A stretch of DNA of 64,000 nt, from NCBI GenBank assembly GCA_049718665.1, contig JBNARO010000007.1, positions 4,090-68,089 of the forward strand, read 5' to 3'. The translations under genes and the position numbers were made by a program. Positions 9,388 through 18,270 of this stretch are shown piece by piece. The stretch's first letter is position 1. Every line of letters starts with the position of its first letter. The notes under the pieces were generated by a model. That model was given only the letters and a program-made list of their open reading frames with translations, did not search any database and was not told where the DNA came from. This DNA comes from NZ13-RE01 sp049718665 (GTDB taxonomy: Bacteria > Dictyoglomota > Dictyoglomia > Dictyoglomales > Dictyoglomaceae).

Positions 9388-10116
9388 ATGAAAAAGCTTT
9401 TTATTTTGGTTTTAATAATCTCTATATTTTCTCTTTCTTTTGCTATGGACATCAAATACTTTGGGCATTCCTGTTTTAGACTTCAATTTGATTCAGGATT
9501 TTCAGTTATTATTGATCCCTTCTCTTTTATAGGATATCCTATTCCTCAAACTGATGCAGATTTACTTATTAGTAGCCATGAGCATGATGACCATTATAAT
9601 CCTAACTTTTTAGGGAAAAAAGTAGAAGTAATAGTGGGTACTAAAAATGGTGGAAAGGATTGGAATCTTTTTGAAAAGAAAATAAAAGGTATAAAAATAT
9701 GGAATATACCCTTTTATCATGATGAGGTTCAGGGAAAGAAAAGAGGGAAAAACAGCATAATTGTTATAGATGCGGAAGGGATGAGAATAGTTCATTTGGG
9801 AGATTTAGGAATGGCTCTTACAGATAAGGAACTAAAACTTCTTAATAATGTAGATATTTTATTTCTTCCTGTAGGAGGTTATTACACTCTTTCTCAAAGA
9901 GAAGCTCTAAGAGTTATAAATCAGTTAAATCCTAAAATTGTTATTCCTATGCATTATAAAACGGAATATACTGAAGATTGGCCTATCGCTTCCTTAGATG
10001 AATTCCTTAAGTTAATAAAAAATTTTAAAGTGGTAAAATTAGAGAGCTCTACTTTGAAAATTTCTAAGGATAAACTTCCAAAAACTACAGAAATTTGGAT
10101 CCTGAGTTATAAATAA
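9388..10116 (+). CDS. Secreted MBL-fold metal-dependent hydrolase (UPF0173/UlaG-like)
   Basis: A 242-aa metallo-beta-lactamase-fold protein with signal peptide MKKLFILVLIISIFSLSFA. It contains YFGHSCFRL at the start of the fold and SHEHDDHYNP, giving the H64-x-H66-x-D68-H69 metal motif. Further metal ligands are likely in the VHLGDLG segment and PMHYKTEYTED. Family members hydrolyse phosphoesters or lactones; the substrate is not evident. The signal peptide is unusual, since close relatives are mostly cytoplasmic. A GGGGAGG ribosome site overlaps the end of the previous gene. Confidence 0.85.
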   Translation: MKKLFILVLIISIFSLSFAMDIKYFGHSCFRLQFDSGFSVIIDPFSFIGYPIPQTDADLLISSHEHDDHYNPNFLGKKVEVIVGTKNGGKDWNLFEKKIKGIKIWNIPFYHDEVQGKKRGKNSIIVIDAEGMRIVHLGDLGMALTDKELKLLNNVDILFLPVGGYYTLSQREALRVINQLNPKIVIPMHYKTEYTEDWPIASLDEFLKLIKNFKVVKLESSTLKISKDKLPKTTEIWILSYK

Positions 10117-10135
10117 ATATATTTGAGAAGGAGTC

Positions 10136-10163
10136 TTGACAAAGAGATTTAATAAATTATAAT
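10136..10163 (+). promoter_or_regulatory. Promoter of alpha-glucan (porin/GH57) cluster
   Basis: TTGACA (10136-10141), 16-bp spacer, TATAAT (10158-10163), so transcription should start near 10170. This is the clearest consensus promoter in the window and fits a highly expressed porin transcript. Confidence 0.75.
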
Positions 10164-10266
10164 TTAAATTAACACGTGTCATTTAAGGGAGGTGAAAAAA
10201 AGAATAGAAAAGAAAAAGTTAATTCTTTTTTTCCTTATAATTAATACGTGTAAATTATAAGGAGGT
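10158..10266 (+). repeat. Imperfect tandem duplication of promoter -10, ACGTGT box and ribosome site
   Basis: Two similar units follow each other. Unit 1 has TATAAT (10158), the palindrome ACACGTGT (10172-10179) and GGGAGGT (10187-10193). Unit 2 has TATAAT (10236), ATACGTGT (10244-10251) and GGAGGT (10261-10266), which serves the porin ATG at 10271. Between them GAAAAAAAGAAT (10194-10205) pairs perfectly with ATTCTTTTTTTC (10222-10233), a 12-bp stem in the untranslated leader. The ACGTGT boxes lie over or just after the likely start sites and are candidate repressor sites. No functional small gene is evident between the units. Confidence 0.6.
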
Positions 10267-10270
10267 AAAA

Positions 10271-11704
10271 ATGCGTAAAGGGTTTGTATTTTTAGGGATT
10301 TTGATTTTTACTCTTTTCTCTTTTTCATACGCACAGGAAGTAACTCTCTATGGCTATAGTGAAATAGAAGTAAAAAGTGAGTTCTTAAAAGATGCCAATG
10401 GAAATTACACAAATACCTTAGGACCTGTAAACTTACAATATTGGAATACCTATTTTAAAATCAAAGCAGAACCATCAAGCTGGCTTGAAAGCTATTTTGA
10501 ACTCAAAATGTATCCTAACTTTAGCGATCTATTTAATAAACCAGGGATTATCGAAGTTCAAAAAGCTCACCTTACAGCAAAAAGCTCCCTTTTAAATATA
10601 AGAGTTTATTATAAAGAAGATGCAACACCCTTTGATGATCCATTACAATTAAATAAGCCCGGAAATCTTCCTGGTTCTTCTTGGATATGGGGAAACGGTA
10701 TTGAAATATCTGGAAAAATTTTTGATACAAACTTCTTGGCAGGGATAAATTCCTCTGATCAAATTTCTTACTTAAGATTGAAAAGAAGTTTTGCTCCTCT
10801 TCTTGTAGGCTTCACAGCTATGGGATCAAATTGGGGACAAGCAAATGCTGGAAAGAGTTTATTTGGTGTTGATGTGGTAGGAAAGGTTGGACCTATAGAT
10901 CTTAAGGCTGAAGGAATTTATGGAAAATGTGTATGGGGTCCAAATCCTACTGATTCTGAGGGTGGAATGGTTCTTTATGGCGATTTTTCAAGTCAGTTAA
11001 CACCTGTTATAAAACTCTACGGTACAGTTAAAAAAGTTGATAAAGGTTATATCAATCAATTCAACTGGTTTAAAACTGATCAAACCCAACTTATCCCAGG
11101 AGTAAGTAGTTCCGCAGGGACATACTTCAAAGTTGGATCAGTAGTTACGCCTCTTTCCAATCTTTCTGTAGAACCTATCTTAGAGTTAATAAACCGAGAG
11201 GATATCACTGAAAAAACTACTAAAATTACAGGAATTATTACTTTTAATCCTATAAAGCAAGTTTCATTAAAGGGCACTGTTGTAAATACCACAGTAAATA
11301 ACAATACTACAACCAGCTTGACAGGAGAAATAACAGTAACTCCTACTTCTAACCTTACAGTATATGGAAAGGTTTATTATCCTTTTAATGGAAAACCCTC
11401 TCTTTATGGAAATACCACAATTACTCCTCTTAGCAATTTGACTTTCTATGGAGCAATATCTTCTGATCTTAGTTCTAACATTACTTGGATATATCTAAAA
11501 CCAAGCTACAAGTTAGTAAAAGATGTAACATTAACAGGAATCTACCAATATAAGAAAGTTGGAGATACTCAAACTCATACAACTTACTATGCAAGTTTGA
11601 GTTTCAATAACGCTACACTTTATTTTGGATCAGCACCCTCTGAAGAAGGAGCGGATCAAGATTTTGTGAAACAAATTGGTGCAAAAATTTCCTTTGATTT
11701 CTAA
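10271..11704 (+). CDS. Outer-membrane beta-barrel porin-like protein
   Basis: A 477-aa exported protein: signal peptide ~1-22 ending SYAQ, then repeated amphipathic strands of alternating residues separated by polar turns. It ends in KISFDF with a terminal Phe, the classical barrel-insertion signal. The repeated phrase TPLSNLTFYG / TPTSNLTVYG (~355-400) reflects repeated strand hairpins. It probably forms a channel in the outer envelope. It heads the cluster with the secreted glucan-binding module and the GH57 enzyme, so oligoglucan uptake is a reasonable inference. GGAGGT stands 5 nt before the ATG. Confidence 0.75.
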   Translation: MRKGFVFLGILIFTLFSFSYAQEVTLYGYSEIEVKSEFLKDANGNYTNTLGPVNLQYWNTYFKIKAEPSSWLESYFELKMYPNFSDLFNKPGIIEVQKAHLTAKSSLLNIRVYYKEDATPFDDPLQLNKPGNLPGSSWIWGNGIEISGKIFDTNFLAGINSSDQISYLRLKRSFAPLLVGFTAMGSNWGQANAGKSLFGVDVVGKVGPIDLKAEGIYGKCVWGPNPTDSEGGMVLYGDFSSQLTPVIKLYGTVKKVDKGYINQFNWFKTDQTQLIPGVSSSAGTYFKVGSVVTPLSNLSVEPILELINREDITEKTTKITGIITFNPIKQVSLKGTVVNTTVNNNTTTSLTGEITVTPTSNLTVYGKVYYPFNGKPSLYGNTTITPLSNLTFYGAISSDLSSNITWIYLKPSYKLVKDVTLTGIYQYKKVGDTQTHTTYYASLSFNNATLYFGSAPSEEGADQDFVKQIGAKISFDF

Positions 11705-11720
11705 TAAAGATTTAACTTTT

Positions 11721-11744
11721 CGGGGGAGGATTTATCCTCCCCCG
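11721..11744 (+). terminator. GC-rich hairpin after porin gene
   Basis: CGGGGGAGGAT (11721-11731) is the exact complement of ATCCTCCCCCG (11734-11744). It is followed by ATTTTAAA rather than a long T run, so it may act as a partial terminator or 3' mRNA stabiliser that makes the porin more abundant than the downstream enzymes. Confidence 0.65.
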
Positions 11745-11766
11745 ATTTTAAAGGGGGTTTAGTAAA

Positions 11767-12570
11767 ATGAAAAAGTTTTTGATTTTTGTATTTCTAATTC
11801 TTCTTTCTACTATTATTTTTGCAGAACCTGTTAAATATCCTTTGGTTTTTAACGATCCTGCGAATGATGATAAAGGACCTGGAACATATACTTATCCCAC
11901 TGATCCTGTTTTTAAACCTGGAAGTTTTGATCTAACCAAGGTAGTAATCGATGCAGATAATGAAAATGTATACTTTAAAATATCCTTTAGAGTTCCTATT
12001 GAAAATCCATGGGGAAGTCCCCTTGGACTTTCTGTCCAAACTATTCACATTTATATAGATAAAGATAGGAAAGAAAACTCTGGATTTAGAGATTTCATTC
12101 CTGGGGTAAGAGCTCAAACAACTCCTCAAAATGCATGGGATACTGCTGTTTTAGTAGAGGGATGGCAATCTGAGCTTAAAAGTTCTGTAAAGTCTGCAGC
12201 CCCTGAAATGTATAAAGCCTGTATTTTCCCAGCAAAAGGAGTAATGGTAGATGGAAATACCATAATTATTCCTGTTCCTAAGAAGACCTTAGGTGGAGAT
12301 TTTCAAAAAGGTTGGGGTTTCCAAGTTTTGATCTTAGGGCAAGAGGGTTTCCCTACCCAAGATCCAGTATCTTGCAGAATTAGAGAGGTTTTGTCATCTT
12401 CTCAACAGTGGAGATTTGGAGGTGGAGACGATTTTTACGGTGATCCTAACATTATAGATCTTTTGGATTATGAAGGAATAAGTCAATTTGAAGTTCTAAG
12501 TAAGTATAAGAGCGATGCAAAATTTGAGAAAAATATTTATGCGCAAGTACCCTTTATTTATGTTAAATAG
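11767..12570 (+). CDS. Secreted stand-alone glucodextranase C-terminal-type module
   Basis: A 267-aa protein: signal peptide (~1-19, ending IIFAEP) followed by one domain that matches the glucodextranase C-terminal module (PF09985-like). Features are the FNDPANDDKGPGTYTYPTD start, ENPWGSPLGLSVQTIHIYID and QWRFGGGDDFYGDPNIIDL near the end. The same module forms residues ~770-1000 of the adjacent GH57 enzyme. It is probably carbohydrate- or surface-binding, without a catalytic domain. It sits between the porin and the GH57 gene, 14 nt before the latter. Confidence 0.82.
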   Translation: MKKFLIFVFLILLSTIIFAEPVKYPLVFNDPANDDKGPGTYTYPTDPVFKPGSFDLTKVVIDADNENVYFKISFRVPIENPWGSPLGLSVQTIHIYIDKDRKENSGFRDFIPGVRAQTTPQNAWDTAVLVEGWQSELKSSVKSAAPEMYKACIFPAKGVMVDGNTIIIPVPKKTLGGDFQKGWGFQVLILGQEGFPTQDPVSCRIREVLSSSQQWRFGGGDDFYGDPNIIDLLDYEGISQFEVLSKYKSDAKFEKNIYAQVPFIYVK

Positions 12571-12583
12571 GGGGTAAAAGATT

Positions 12584-15500
12584 ATGAGAAGTAAAAAGCT
12601 AATCTTTATTATAATATCCCTCTTTCTCCTTCTATCTTTTGGTTTCTCTCAAGAAAAACCTTTATACCTTGCTATTTTTTGGCATCAACATCAGCCTTTT
12701 TACTATGATTCTTCTAAAAATATGATGCTTCTTCCTTGGGTTAGGATGCATGCTATAAAAGATTATTATGATATGGCAAGTATCCTTGAAAATTATCCTA
12801 AGGTTAAGGCAAACTTTAATTTAGTTCCCTCTCTTCTTTACCAATTAGAGCTTTATTTGAAACATGGGGTGAAAGATAAATATCTAATATTAACAGAAAA
12901 ACCTGCGGAAGAACTTACTGACAAAGATAAAGATTTTATTTTAAGAAGATTTTTTGATACTAATTGGGATAGAATAATAAAAAGATTTCCAAGATACTGG
13001 GAGCTATTAAATAAAAGAGGACAGTCTGCTACTGATGACGTAATCTTAAAGGCTATAAAGAATTTTTCTATTCAAGATTTTAGAGATTTACAAGTTTGGT
13101 TTAATTTGGCATGGTTTGATCCAGACTTTCAAGAGAAGGATCCAGACTTGGCAAGATTAATTGAAAAAGGAAGAAATTTTACAGAGGAAGATAAAAAGAT
13201 AATAATAGAAAAACAATATGAGATAATGTCTAAAGTGGTAAGTATTCATAAAAAACTACAGAGAAAGAAACAAATAGAAATCACCACTACTCCTTTCTTC
13301 CATCCTATTCTTCCATTACTTGTGGATTCAAAGTCTGCACGTATTGCAATCTCTGATATTGTTCTTCCTAAGTCTCATATAACTTTTCCTGAAGATGCTC
13401 TTTCCCAGCTAAGGATGGCAGTAAATTACTATAGAAAGAACTTTGGGCAGGCTCCAAAAGGACTTTGGCCTTCTGAGGGTTCTGTAAGTCAAGATATTAT
13501 TCCTTATGTAGCAGAGGTTGGAATAAAATGGATGGCAAGTGACGAAGATGTATTGGCAAAATCCTTAGGAGTTCCTATATCCAGAGATTCAAGAGGAAAC
13601 GTATTAAATCCTGAAGTTCTATATCAACCTTACTGGGTAGAAAAGGATGGGAAGAAAATAGCAATGGTATTTAGAGATAAAAATTTATCGGATAAAGTAG
13701 GATTTGTATATAGTGGAATGAAGGGAGAAAATGCGGTAAAGGACTTTATAGGATATTTGGAAAGAATATATGAAAAAGTAAAAGATAAAGATGACCCATA
13801 TCTTGTAACAGTGATATTAGATGGAGAAAACTGCTGGGAATGGTATGAAAAAGATGGCAAAGAATTTCTCCATACTCTTTACAAACTTCTGAGTGAAAGT
13901 CCTTTTATAGAAACAGTTCGCTTAAGTGATTATTTAGAGAAAAATCCACCAAAAAGGACTATAGAAAAACTTCACGCTGGGTCGTGGGTAGATGGGACTT
14001 TCTCTACATGGATTGGAGAAGAGGAGGAAAATAAAGCCTGGGGTTTATTATACTCAGCAAGAAGAGAATTAGTCTCTGCAACTATAAAGGCTCATCAGGC
14101 TATTGCTCCTAACCTAAATCCTGAAAAATTAATGAATAATATTCACAAGGCATGGTTTGAATTATATGCAGCAGAAGGAAGTGATTGGTTCTGGTGGTAT
14201 GGGGATGATCAAGATTCTGGAAATGATCTTGCTTTTGATCAACTCTTTAGACAGCATCTTTTGAATATATATAATCTAATAGGAAAAGAAGCACCCGCAT
14301 CTCTGTCTTTGCCTATTGTAAAGATTGGAGAAGAAAAACCTATTCAATCTTTACAAGCAAAATTTACTCCTAAGATTGATGGGAAAATTGATCCTCAAGA
14401 TGAATGGAAAAGTTCTGCAATTTACGAGGCTAAAAAAGGAGTAGGGCTTTTTGCTCAACCTGCTGAATATATCAAAAAATTATACATAGGATTAGATAAT
14501 GATAATCTCTATTTCTTAGTAGAGACTACAAAGGATTTCAAAGAACTTCTTGGAAAACCATATTATCTTGCTTTATACTTCTCTCATCCTACTTGGGATA
14601 TGGTAAATGTATATCCAAGAAATTCACAAGAACCTTTGGGATATCCTATTTCCTATGAAGTACTTCTTGATCTATCTAAGGTATCTAATTTTGGGGAAGT
14701 AAAAGCTAAATTAAATCAAGCTCAAGGAAATAATCAATGGAAAGAGGTAGAAGAAGTTTTAGCAGGAATTTCTTCAAATTATATAGAAATAGGCATACCT
14801 TTTAAGAGCTTACAAGTCAAAGGAAGGGAAAGAATTTCCATTAATGTAGTATTTGGAAAGGAAAAACCTGAAGATATAGTTCCATATTATATCCCTATAT
14901 CTATAACCATACCCGAAGCAAAGTTAGATGTAGTTTACTTTAGTATTGATGACCCTTCTGGAGACGATTATGGATGGGGAAAAGTAGTATATCCTACTGC
15001 AAATGTGTTTAAACCTGGAGTCTTTGATATAACCCACGTAGAAATGGGAAAAAGTAAAGATCAGATAGTATTTAGAATTAAAATTAGAGGGGAATTGGAA
15101 AATCCATGGAATTCTCCAGTAGGTGTTTCTGTGCAAACCATAGATATATACATTAATGATGGGACAGGAAAGGTCCTTTATTACAAAGCACTACCAGGAA
15201 GAAATGCAGATATACCTGAGGGGTGGAATAAAGCTATTTGGGCAGAAGGCTGGTATCCAGCCTTTGTAGAACCTATCTTGGACGAAAAAGGTAAGGTTAC
15301 ATTAAAAGATACAAAAGGAGTAGTCCAGGTTATGGCAGAACCTACAGAAAGAATGATAATTATATCTGTGCCACAAAAGATCTTAGGAACTCCCTCTCCT
15401 GATTGGAAAATTTTGATAATTATGTGTGGACAAGAAGGATATCCAAGACCAGGAAATTGGAGAGTAAGGGAAGTAGAAGAGACCGCAAAACAATGGAGAT

Positions 15501-15670
15501 TTGGTGGAGGAGACGACTTCTATGGAGATCCTAACATTATTGATATGATTGTGCCACCTGGAATAAAACAAGAAGATGTTCTATCTAATTGGGTAAGTAG
15601 TGAGGAAGAGGAAGAAAATGTATATGTGAAACTCCCCTTAATCCCCCTTAGGGACTTGCTTCATAAATAG
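12584..15670 (+). CDS. Secreted GH57 amylopullulanase-type alpha-glucanase with C-terminal binding module
   Basis: A 1028-aa exported enzyme (signal peptide ~1-22). Residues ~25-460 are a GH57 barrel: FWHQHQPFYY (first His 34), nucleophile E298 in GLWPSEGSV and acid/base D413 in VILDGENCWEWY. Residues ~570-770 contain a helix-rich part ending in DWFWWYGDD and a DOMON-like beta-sandwich. Residues ~770-1000 repeat the glucodextranase-C module encoded by the preceding gene. It should cleave alpha-1,4 and possibly alpha-1,6 bonds of starch, glycogen or pullulan outside the cell. It is the last gene of the cluster and is followed by a strong hairpin. Confidence 0.9.
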   Translation: MRSKKLIFIIISLFLLLSFGFSQEKPLYLAIFWHQHQPFYYDSSKNMMLLPWVRMHAIKDYYDMASILENYPKVKANFNLVPSLLYQLELYLKHGVKDKYLILTEKPAEELTDKDKDFILRRFFDTNWDRIIKRFPRYWELLNKRGQSATDDVILKAIKNFSIQDFRDLQVWFNLAWFDPDFQEKDPDLARLIEKGRNFTEEDKKIIIEKQYEIMSKVVSIHKKLQRKKQIEITTTPFFHPILPLLVDSKSARIAISDIVLPKSHITFPEDALSQLRMAVNYYRKNFGQAPKGLWPSEGSVSQDIIPYVAEVGIKWMASDEDVLAKSLGVPISRDSRGNVLNPEVLYQPYWVEKDGKKIAMVFRDKNLSDKVGFVYSGMKGENAVKDFIGYLERIYEKVKDKDDPYLVTVILDGENCWEWYEKDGKEFLHTLYKLLSESPFIETVRLSDYLEKNPPKRTIEKLHAGSWVDGTFSTWIGEEEENKAWGLLYSARRELVSATIKAHQAIAPNLNPEKLMNNIHKAWFELYAAEGSDWFWWYGDDQDSGNDLAFDQLFRQHLLNIYNLIGKEAPASLSLPIVKIGEEKPIQSLQAKFTPKIDGKIDPQDEWKSSAIYEAKKGVGLFAQPAEYIKKLYIGLDNDNLYFLVETTKDFKELLGKPYYLALYFSHPTWDMVNVYPRNSQEPLGYPISYEVLLDLSKVSNFGEVKAKLNQAQGNNQWKEVEEVLAGISSNYIEIGIPFKSLQVKGRERISINVVFGKEKPEDIVPYYIPISITIPEAKLDVVYFSIDDPSGDDYGWGKVVYPTANVFKPGVFDITHVEMGKSKDQIVFRIKIRGELENPWNSPVGVSVQTIDIYINDGTGKVLYYKALPGRNADIPEGWNKAIWAEGWYPAFVEPILDEKGKVTLKDTKGVVQVMAEPTERMIIISVPQKILGTPSPDWKILIIMCGQEGYPRPGNWRVREVEETAKQWRFGGGDDFYGDPNIIDMIVPPGIKQEDVLSNWVSSEEEEENVYVKLPLIPLRDLLHK

Positions 15671-15697
15671 GAGAGAGGGGTAAAATCCCCTCTCTCC
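15670..15697. terminator. Terminator between convergent GH57 gene and SdpI/ABC operon
   Basis: GGAGAGAGGGG (15670-15680) pairs perfectly with CCCCTCTCTCC (15687-15697) around a 6-nt loop. It lies between the stop codons of two convergent genes and can serve both directions. Confidence 0.8.
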
Positions 15698-15715
15698 TTC
15701 TATCTAATAGTTTTA

Positions 15716-16480
15716 TCACAATTCCTCCCTATTAAAATACCAAGCTCCAAAGTAGATTAATAAAATAGAAAGAATAATTGTAGAAATAATAGGCTTTATT
15801 GCTAAACCCCAGTCGATAGCTTGGAGAATAAACTTGTTTTCTAAGGAAGAAAGATACATAGGGTTATAAGGATTGAGTCTTGGAAAGATAGAAAGGAGAT
15901 TGAGGATAACGAAAAAACCGAAAAAGATTCCCCCAGATTGTATTATATTTTTCCCAACTGAACTTGAAAAAGTAGTTAAAGAAAGAATAAAGATAATATA
16001 AATAGCATACAAAATAGTAGCGGAAAATGAAGGGATAATTTTTGTTGCAGGGAAAAGTAGAAAAGAATAGTAAAGACAGATAAAGTAAGATATAAAAAGC
16101 AAGACTGATGCTGTTAAAACCTGAAAAATAAATTTTGAAAGAACCCATTTTCTTCTGTCTATACCCTTTACTACAACCATTACTGCCGTTCCCTTGTTTT
16201 TCTCTTCAGATATACTTCCTATAAATACAATTACTAAAACTAAAAAAATTAATTGATTAAGATTCTTAAAAAATTGAATAAAAGAATCCTTCCACGTGGG
16301 TGGTGGAAGTTTTATTAATATTTCTGCACTTTGTTCCTTTACTAAGCTTTTTACAATTTCTGGAGTGAATTTTGCTATTAGTGGGCTTGATATGCTAAAA
16401 AATAAAAAGACAAAAAGGAGAGCATAGAATTTTCCAGTCTTAATAAGTTCCTTCCACTCTTTTTTCATTAACTTTGTCAT
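15716..16480 (-). CDS. ABC transporter permease (ABC-2 family)
   Basis: A 254-aa membrane protein with about six TM helices. TM1 at ~17-35 follows a basic start (MTKLMKKEWKELIKTGKFYA), and there is a longer extracytoplasmic loop at ~38-75. EEKNKGTAVMVVVKGIDRRKWVLSKF is characteristic of ABC-2 permeases of the NatB/bacitracin-exporter type. It overlaps the ATPase gene by 4 nt and is the last gene of the five-gene operon that starts with the ArsR-type repressor. It likely exports a toxic compound or ion, judging from the immunity-like neighbours. Confidence 0.87.
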   Translation of the reverse strand: MTKLMKKEWKELIKTGKFYALLFVFLFFSISSPLIAKFTPEIVKSLVKEQSAEILIKLPPPTWKDSFIQFFKNLNQLIFLVLVIVFIGSISEEKNKGTAVMVVVKGIDRRKWVLSKFIFQVLTASVLLFISYFICLYYSFLLFPATKIIPSFSATILYAIYIIFILSLTTFSSSVGKNIIQSGGIFFGFFVILNLLSIFPRLNPYNPMYLSSLENKFILQAIDWGLAIKPIISTIILSILLIYFGAWYFNREEL

Positions 16481-17376
16481 GAAATCACCTCAATAAAAAT
16501 ATCCTCTAAAGATGGCTCCAGAAATTCAAATTTACTTAATAGAAGATTTTCAGATAAAATAATCTCTGGAATTTTCCTTTGGGAAAGGAAAACATCCTTT
16601 ACTTTCAAAAGAATTCCATTATTGTTTATAAAAGATAAAGATTCAATCCAGGAAATATCTTTTAATTTTTCTGCTAATCTTTTGGGATTATCTACTTCCA
16701 AAAGAAGCATTCTTCTACTATATTTTTTCTTTAGATTTTCAATTGTATCATTTAAAAGAAGTTTGCCATCCTTTAATATTCCTACTCTATCACATATTCT
16801 TTCCACATCAGATAAAATATGAGTAGAGAAAAATATGGTCTTTTCTCCTCGAAAGGATGCTATTAAATCTAAGACTTCTTTTCTTCCTTGAGGATCTAAA
16901 GCGGAAGTGGGTTCATCTAATATAAGAAGAGGAGGATCTGAAAGAATAGCTTGAGCTAAACCTAATCTTTGTTTCATCCCTCGAGAATATGTTCCAATTC
17001 TTCCTTTCTCATTTTTTAGATCCACAATTTCCAGAACCTCTTCAATTCTTTTTTTATAATTCTCCATACCTAAAATCTCTGCAAAAAACTCTAAGTATTC
17101 CTTAGCAGTAAAAAAGTTATAAAAGTTGGGAACATCAGGGAGAAAACCTATTTTCTTTAAATAGTTTTTACTCTTTGTTATATCTTCACCTAAAACTTTC
17201 GCATAGCCCTTTGTAGGTTTTGCAAGATTTAAAAGAAGTCTTATAGTTGTAGTTTTTCCTGCTCCATTAGGACCTAAGTATCCAAAGATTATTCCTTGAG
17301 GAACCTCAAGGTTAAGGTTATCTACAGCTTTTTTATCTTTAAAATATTTACAAAGCCCATAGGTTTCTATGATCAT
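16477..17376 (-). CDS. ABC transporter ATP-binding protein
   Basis: A 299-aa ATPase (COG1131). Walker A GPNGAGKTTT (~35-44), the YSRGMKQRLGLAQ signature variant, Walker B LLILDEPTSALDP and the STHILSDVERI switch region are visible. The C-terminal ~80 residues form the accessory domain seen in bacitracin-resistance-type exporters. It overlaps the small membrane protein gene upstream and the permease gene downstream by 4 nt each, so all three are translationally coupled. Confidence 0.92.
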   Translation of the reverse strand: MIIETYGLCKYFKDKKAVDNLNLEVPQGIIFGYLGPNGAGKTTTIRLLLNLAKPTKGYAKVLGEDITKSKNYLKKIGFLPDVPNFYNFFTAKEYLEFFAEILGMENYKKRIEEVLEIVDLKNEKGRIGTYSRGMKQRLGLAQAILSDPPLLILDEPTSALDPQGRKEVLDLIASFRGEKTIFFSTHILSDVERICDRVGILKDGKLLLNDTIENLKKKYSRRMLLLEVDNPKRLAEKLKDISWIESLSFINNNGILLKVKDVFLSQRKIPEIILSENLLLSKFEFLEPSLEDIFIEVIS

Positions 17377-17582
17377 GTCTTCCTCCCAAAGATAAAGTAG
17401 ACTATAGGTCCTAATATTCCAAAAACAAGAATTATTAATACCCAGATTATTTTATTTTCCCATCTTATCTCCTCTTTAGATCTTCTAAACAAATCAACTA
17501 AAGCGAAGATTTGAAAAATTAATTGGAGAATTAGCAGAGGTAAAATTAAAGGTAAATATTGAGAAATATTTTCCATAAACAT
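17373..17582 (-). CDS. Small PLDc_N-type membrane protein
   Basis: A 69-aa protein with two TM helices (~8-30 and ~44-64) and the sequence FALVDLFRRSKEEIRWENKI between them. This is the PLDc_N two-helix domain named after the N-terminus of phospholipase D-type proteins. Stand-alone versions are often found beside SdpI and ABC exporters and may assist them. AGGAGG lies just upstream of ATG 17582. Confidence 0.75.
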   Translation of the reverse strand: MFMENISQYLPLILPLLILQLIFQIFALVDLFRRSKEEIRWENKIIWVLIILVFGILGPIVYFIFGRKT

Positions 17583-17592
17583 AATAAGCCTC

Positions 17593-18270
17593 CTACTTGT
17601 TATTTGCTAATTTTTTGTAGACTAAAAAGGAATAAAGAATACTCAAGATAACCGCTATTAATATTCCTCCTATTCCTAAAAGAAAATTTAAATATGGAGG
17701 AAGAAATCCAGAGATTAGCAGAAAGATTCCAGCAATAACAAAAGCAAAACCTGAAAATCTATGAGTTTTTCTCCATACTTCTTCATTTGATAAGGTCCAA
17801 GGAGTTCTTATTCCTATAAACCAATTATATTTTATTTTCGGCATATAATTTCCAAGGATTATAAAGAGTATCCCTAAGACAGCGGGAATTATCTTAGGAA
17901 CCAAGTTCTTTGGTCCTCCTAAGGCTATATATAGAATTGTAAAGTGAATTAGAGAAAATATTATCACAAAAGTGTGTCTTATGATTCTATATACTCCCTC
18001 AAATTTTAGGTAATTTTCTCTCTTTGGATCTATATAAGGAAGATATAAAAGACCCAAATATATAGCAAGAACTAAAAGAGGAATTCCAAAAGCCCCCCAA
18101 AATCTTGACTCATACCTATCTACTTCTCCCTTTATATTCCAATGGGCAGGAACTTTTTCGGGAAGAAAAGGATATACAATAATCCCTGAGACAAACATAA
18201 GAAGAATTAATAAAATAACGAGAAGATCTCTTTTAAAAGTTCCCCTATCAACTTTATATTTTTCTCTCAT
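17593..18270 (-). CDS. SdpI/DUF1648 family membrane protein
   Basis: A 225-aa membrane protein with the DUF1648/SdpI pattern. After TM1 comes YPFLPEKVPAHWNIKGEVDRY, and later the SdpI-type segment MPKIKYNWFIGIRTPWTLSNEEVWRKTH. About seven TM helices are predicted. In Bacillus, SdpI gives immunity to the SdpC toxin and sequesters the SdpR repressor at the membrane. Here its gene overlaps that of an ArsR-type regulator by 17 nt, the same gene order as sdpRI. No SdpC-like toxin gene is seen, so the natural ligand is unknown. Confidence 0.85.
   Translation of the reverse strand: MREKYKVDRGTFKRDLLVILLILLMFVSGIIVYPFLPEKVPAHWNIKGEVDRYESRFWGAFGIPLLVLAIYLGLLYLPYIDPKRENYLKFEGVYRIIRHTFVIIFSLIHFTILYIALGGPKNLVPKIIPAVLGILFIILGNYMPKIKYNWFIGIRTPWTLSNEEVWRKTHRFSGFAFVIAGIFLLISGFLPPYLNFLLGIGGILIAVILSILYSFLVYKKLANNK

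Noticed and set aside
10192..10260. Leader peptide starting at GTG 10192 between the duplicated leader units
   Set aside because: Its start overlaps the only ribosome-site-like bases with no spacing, and the product would be low-complexity Lys/Phe/Ile sequence.
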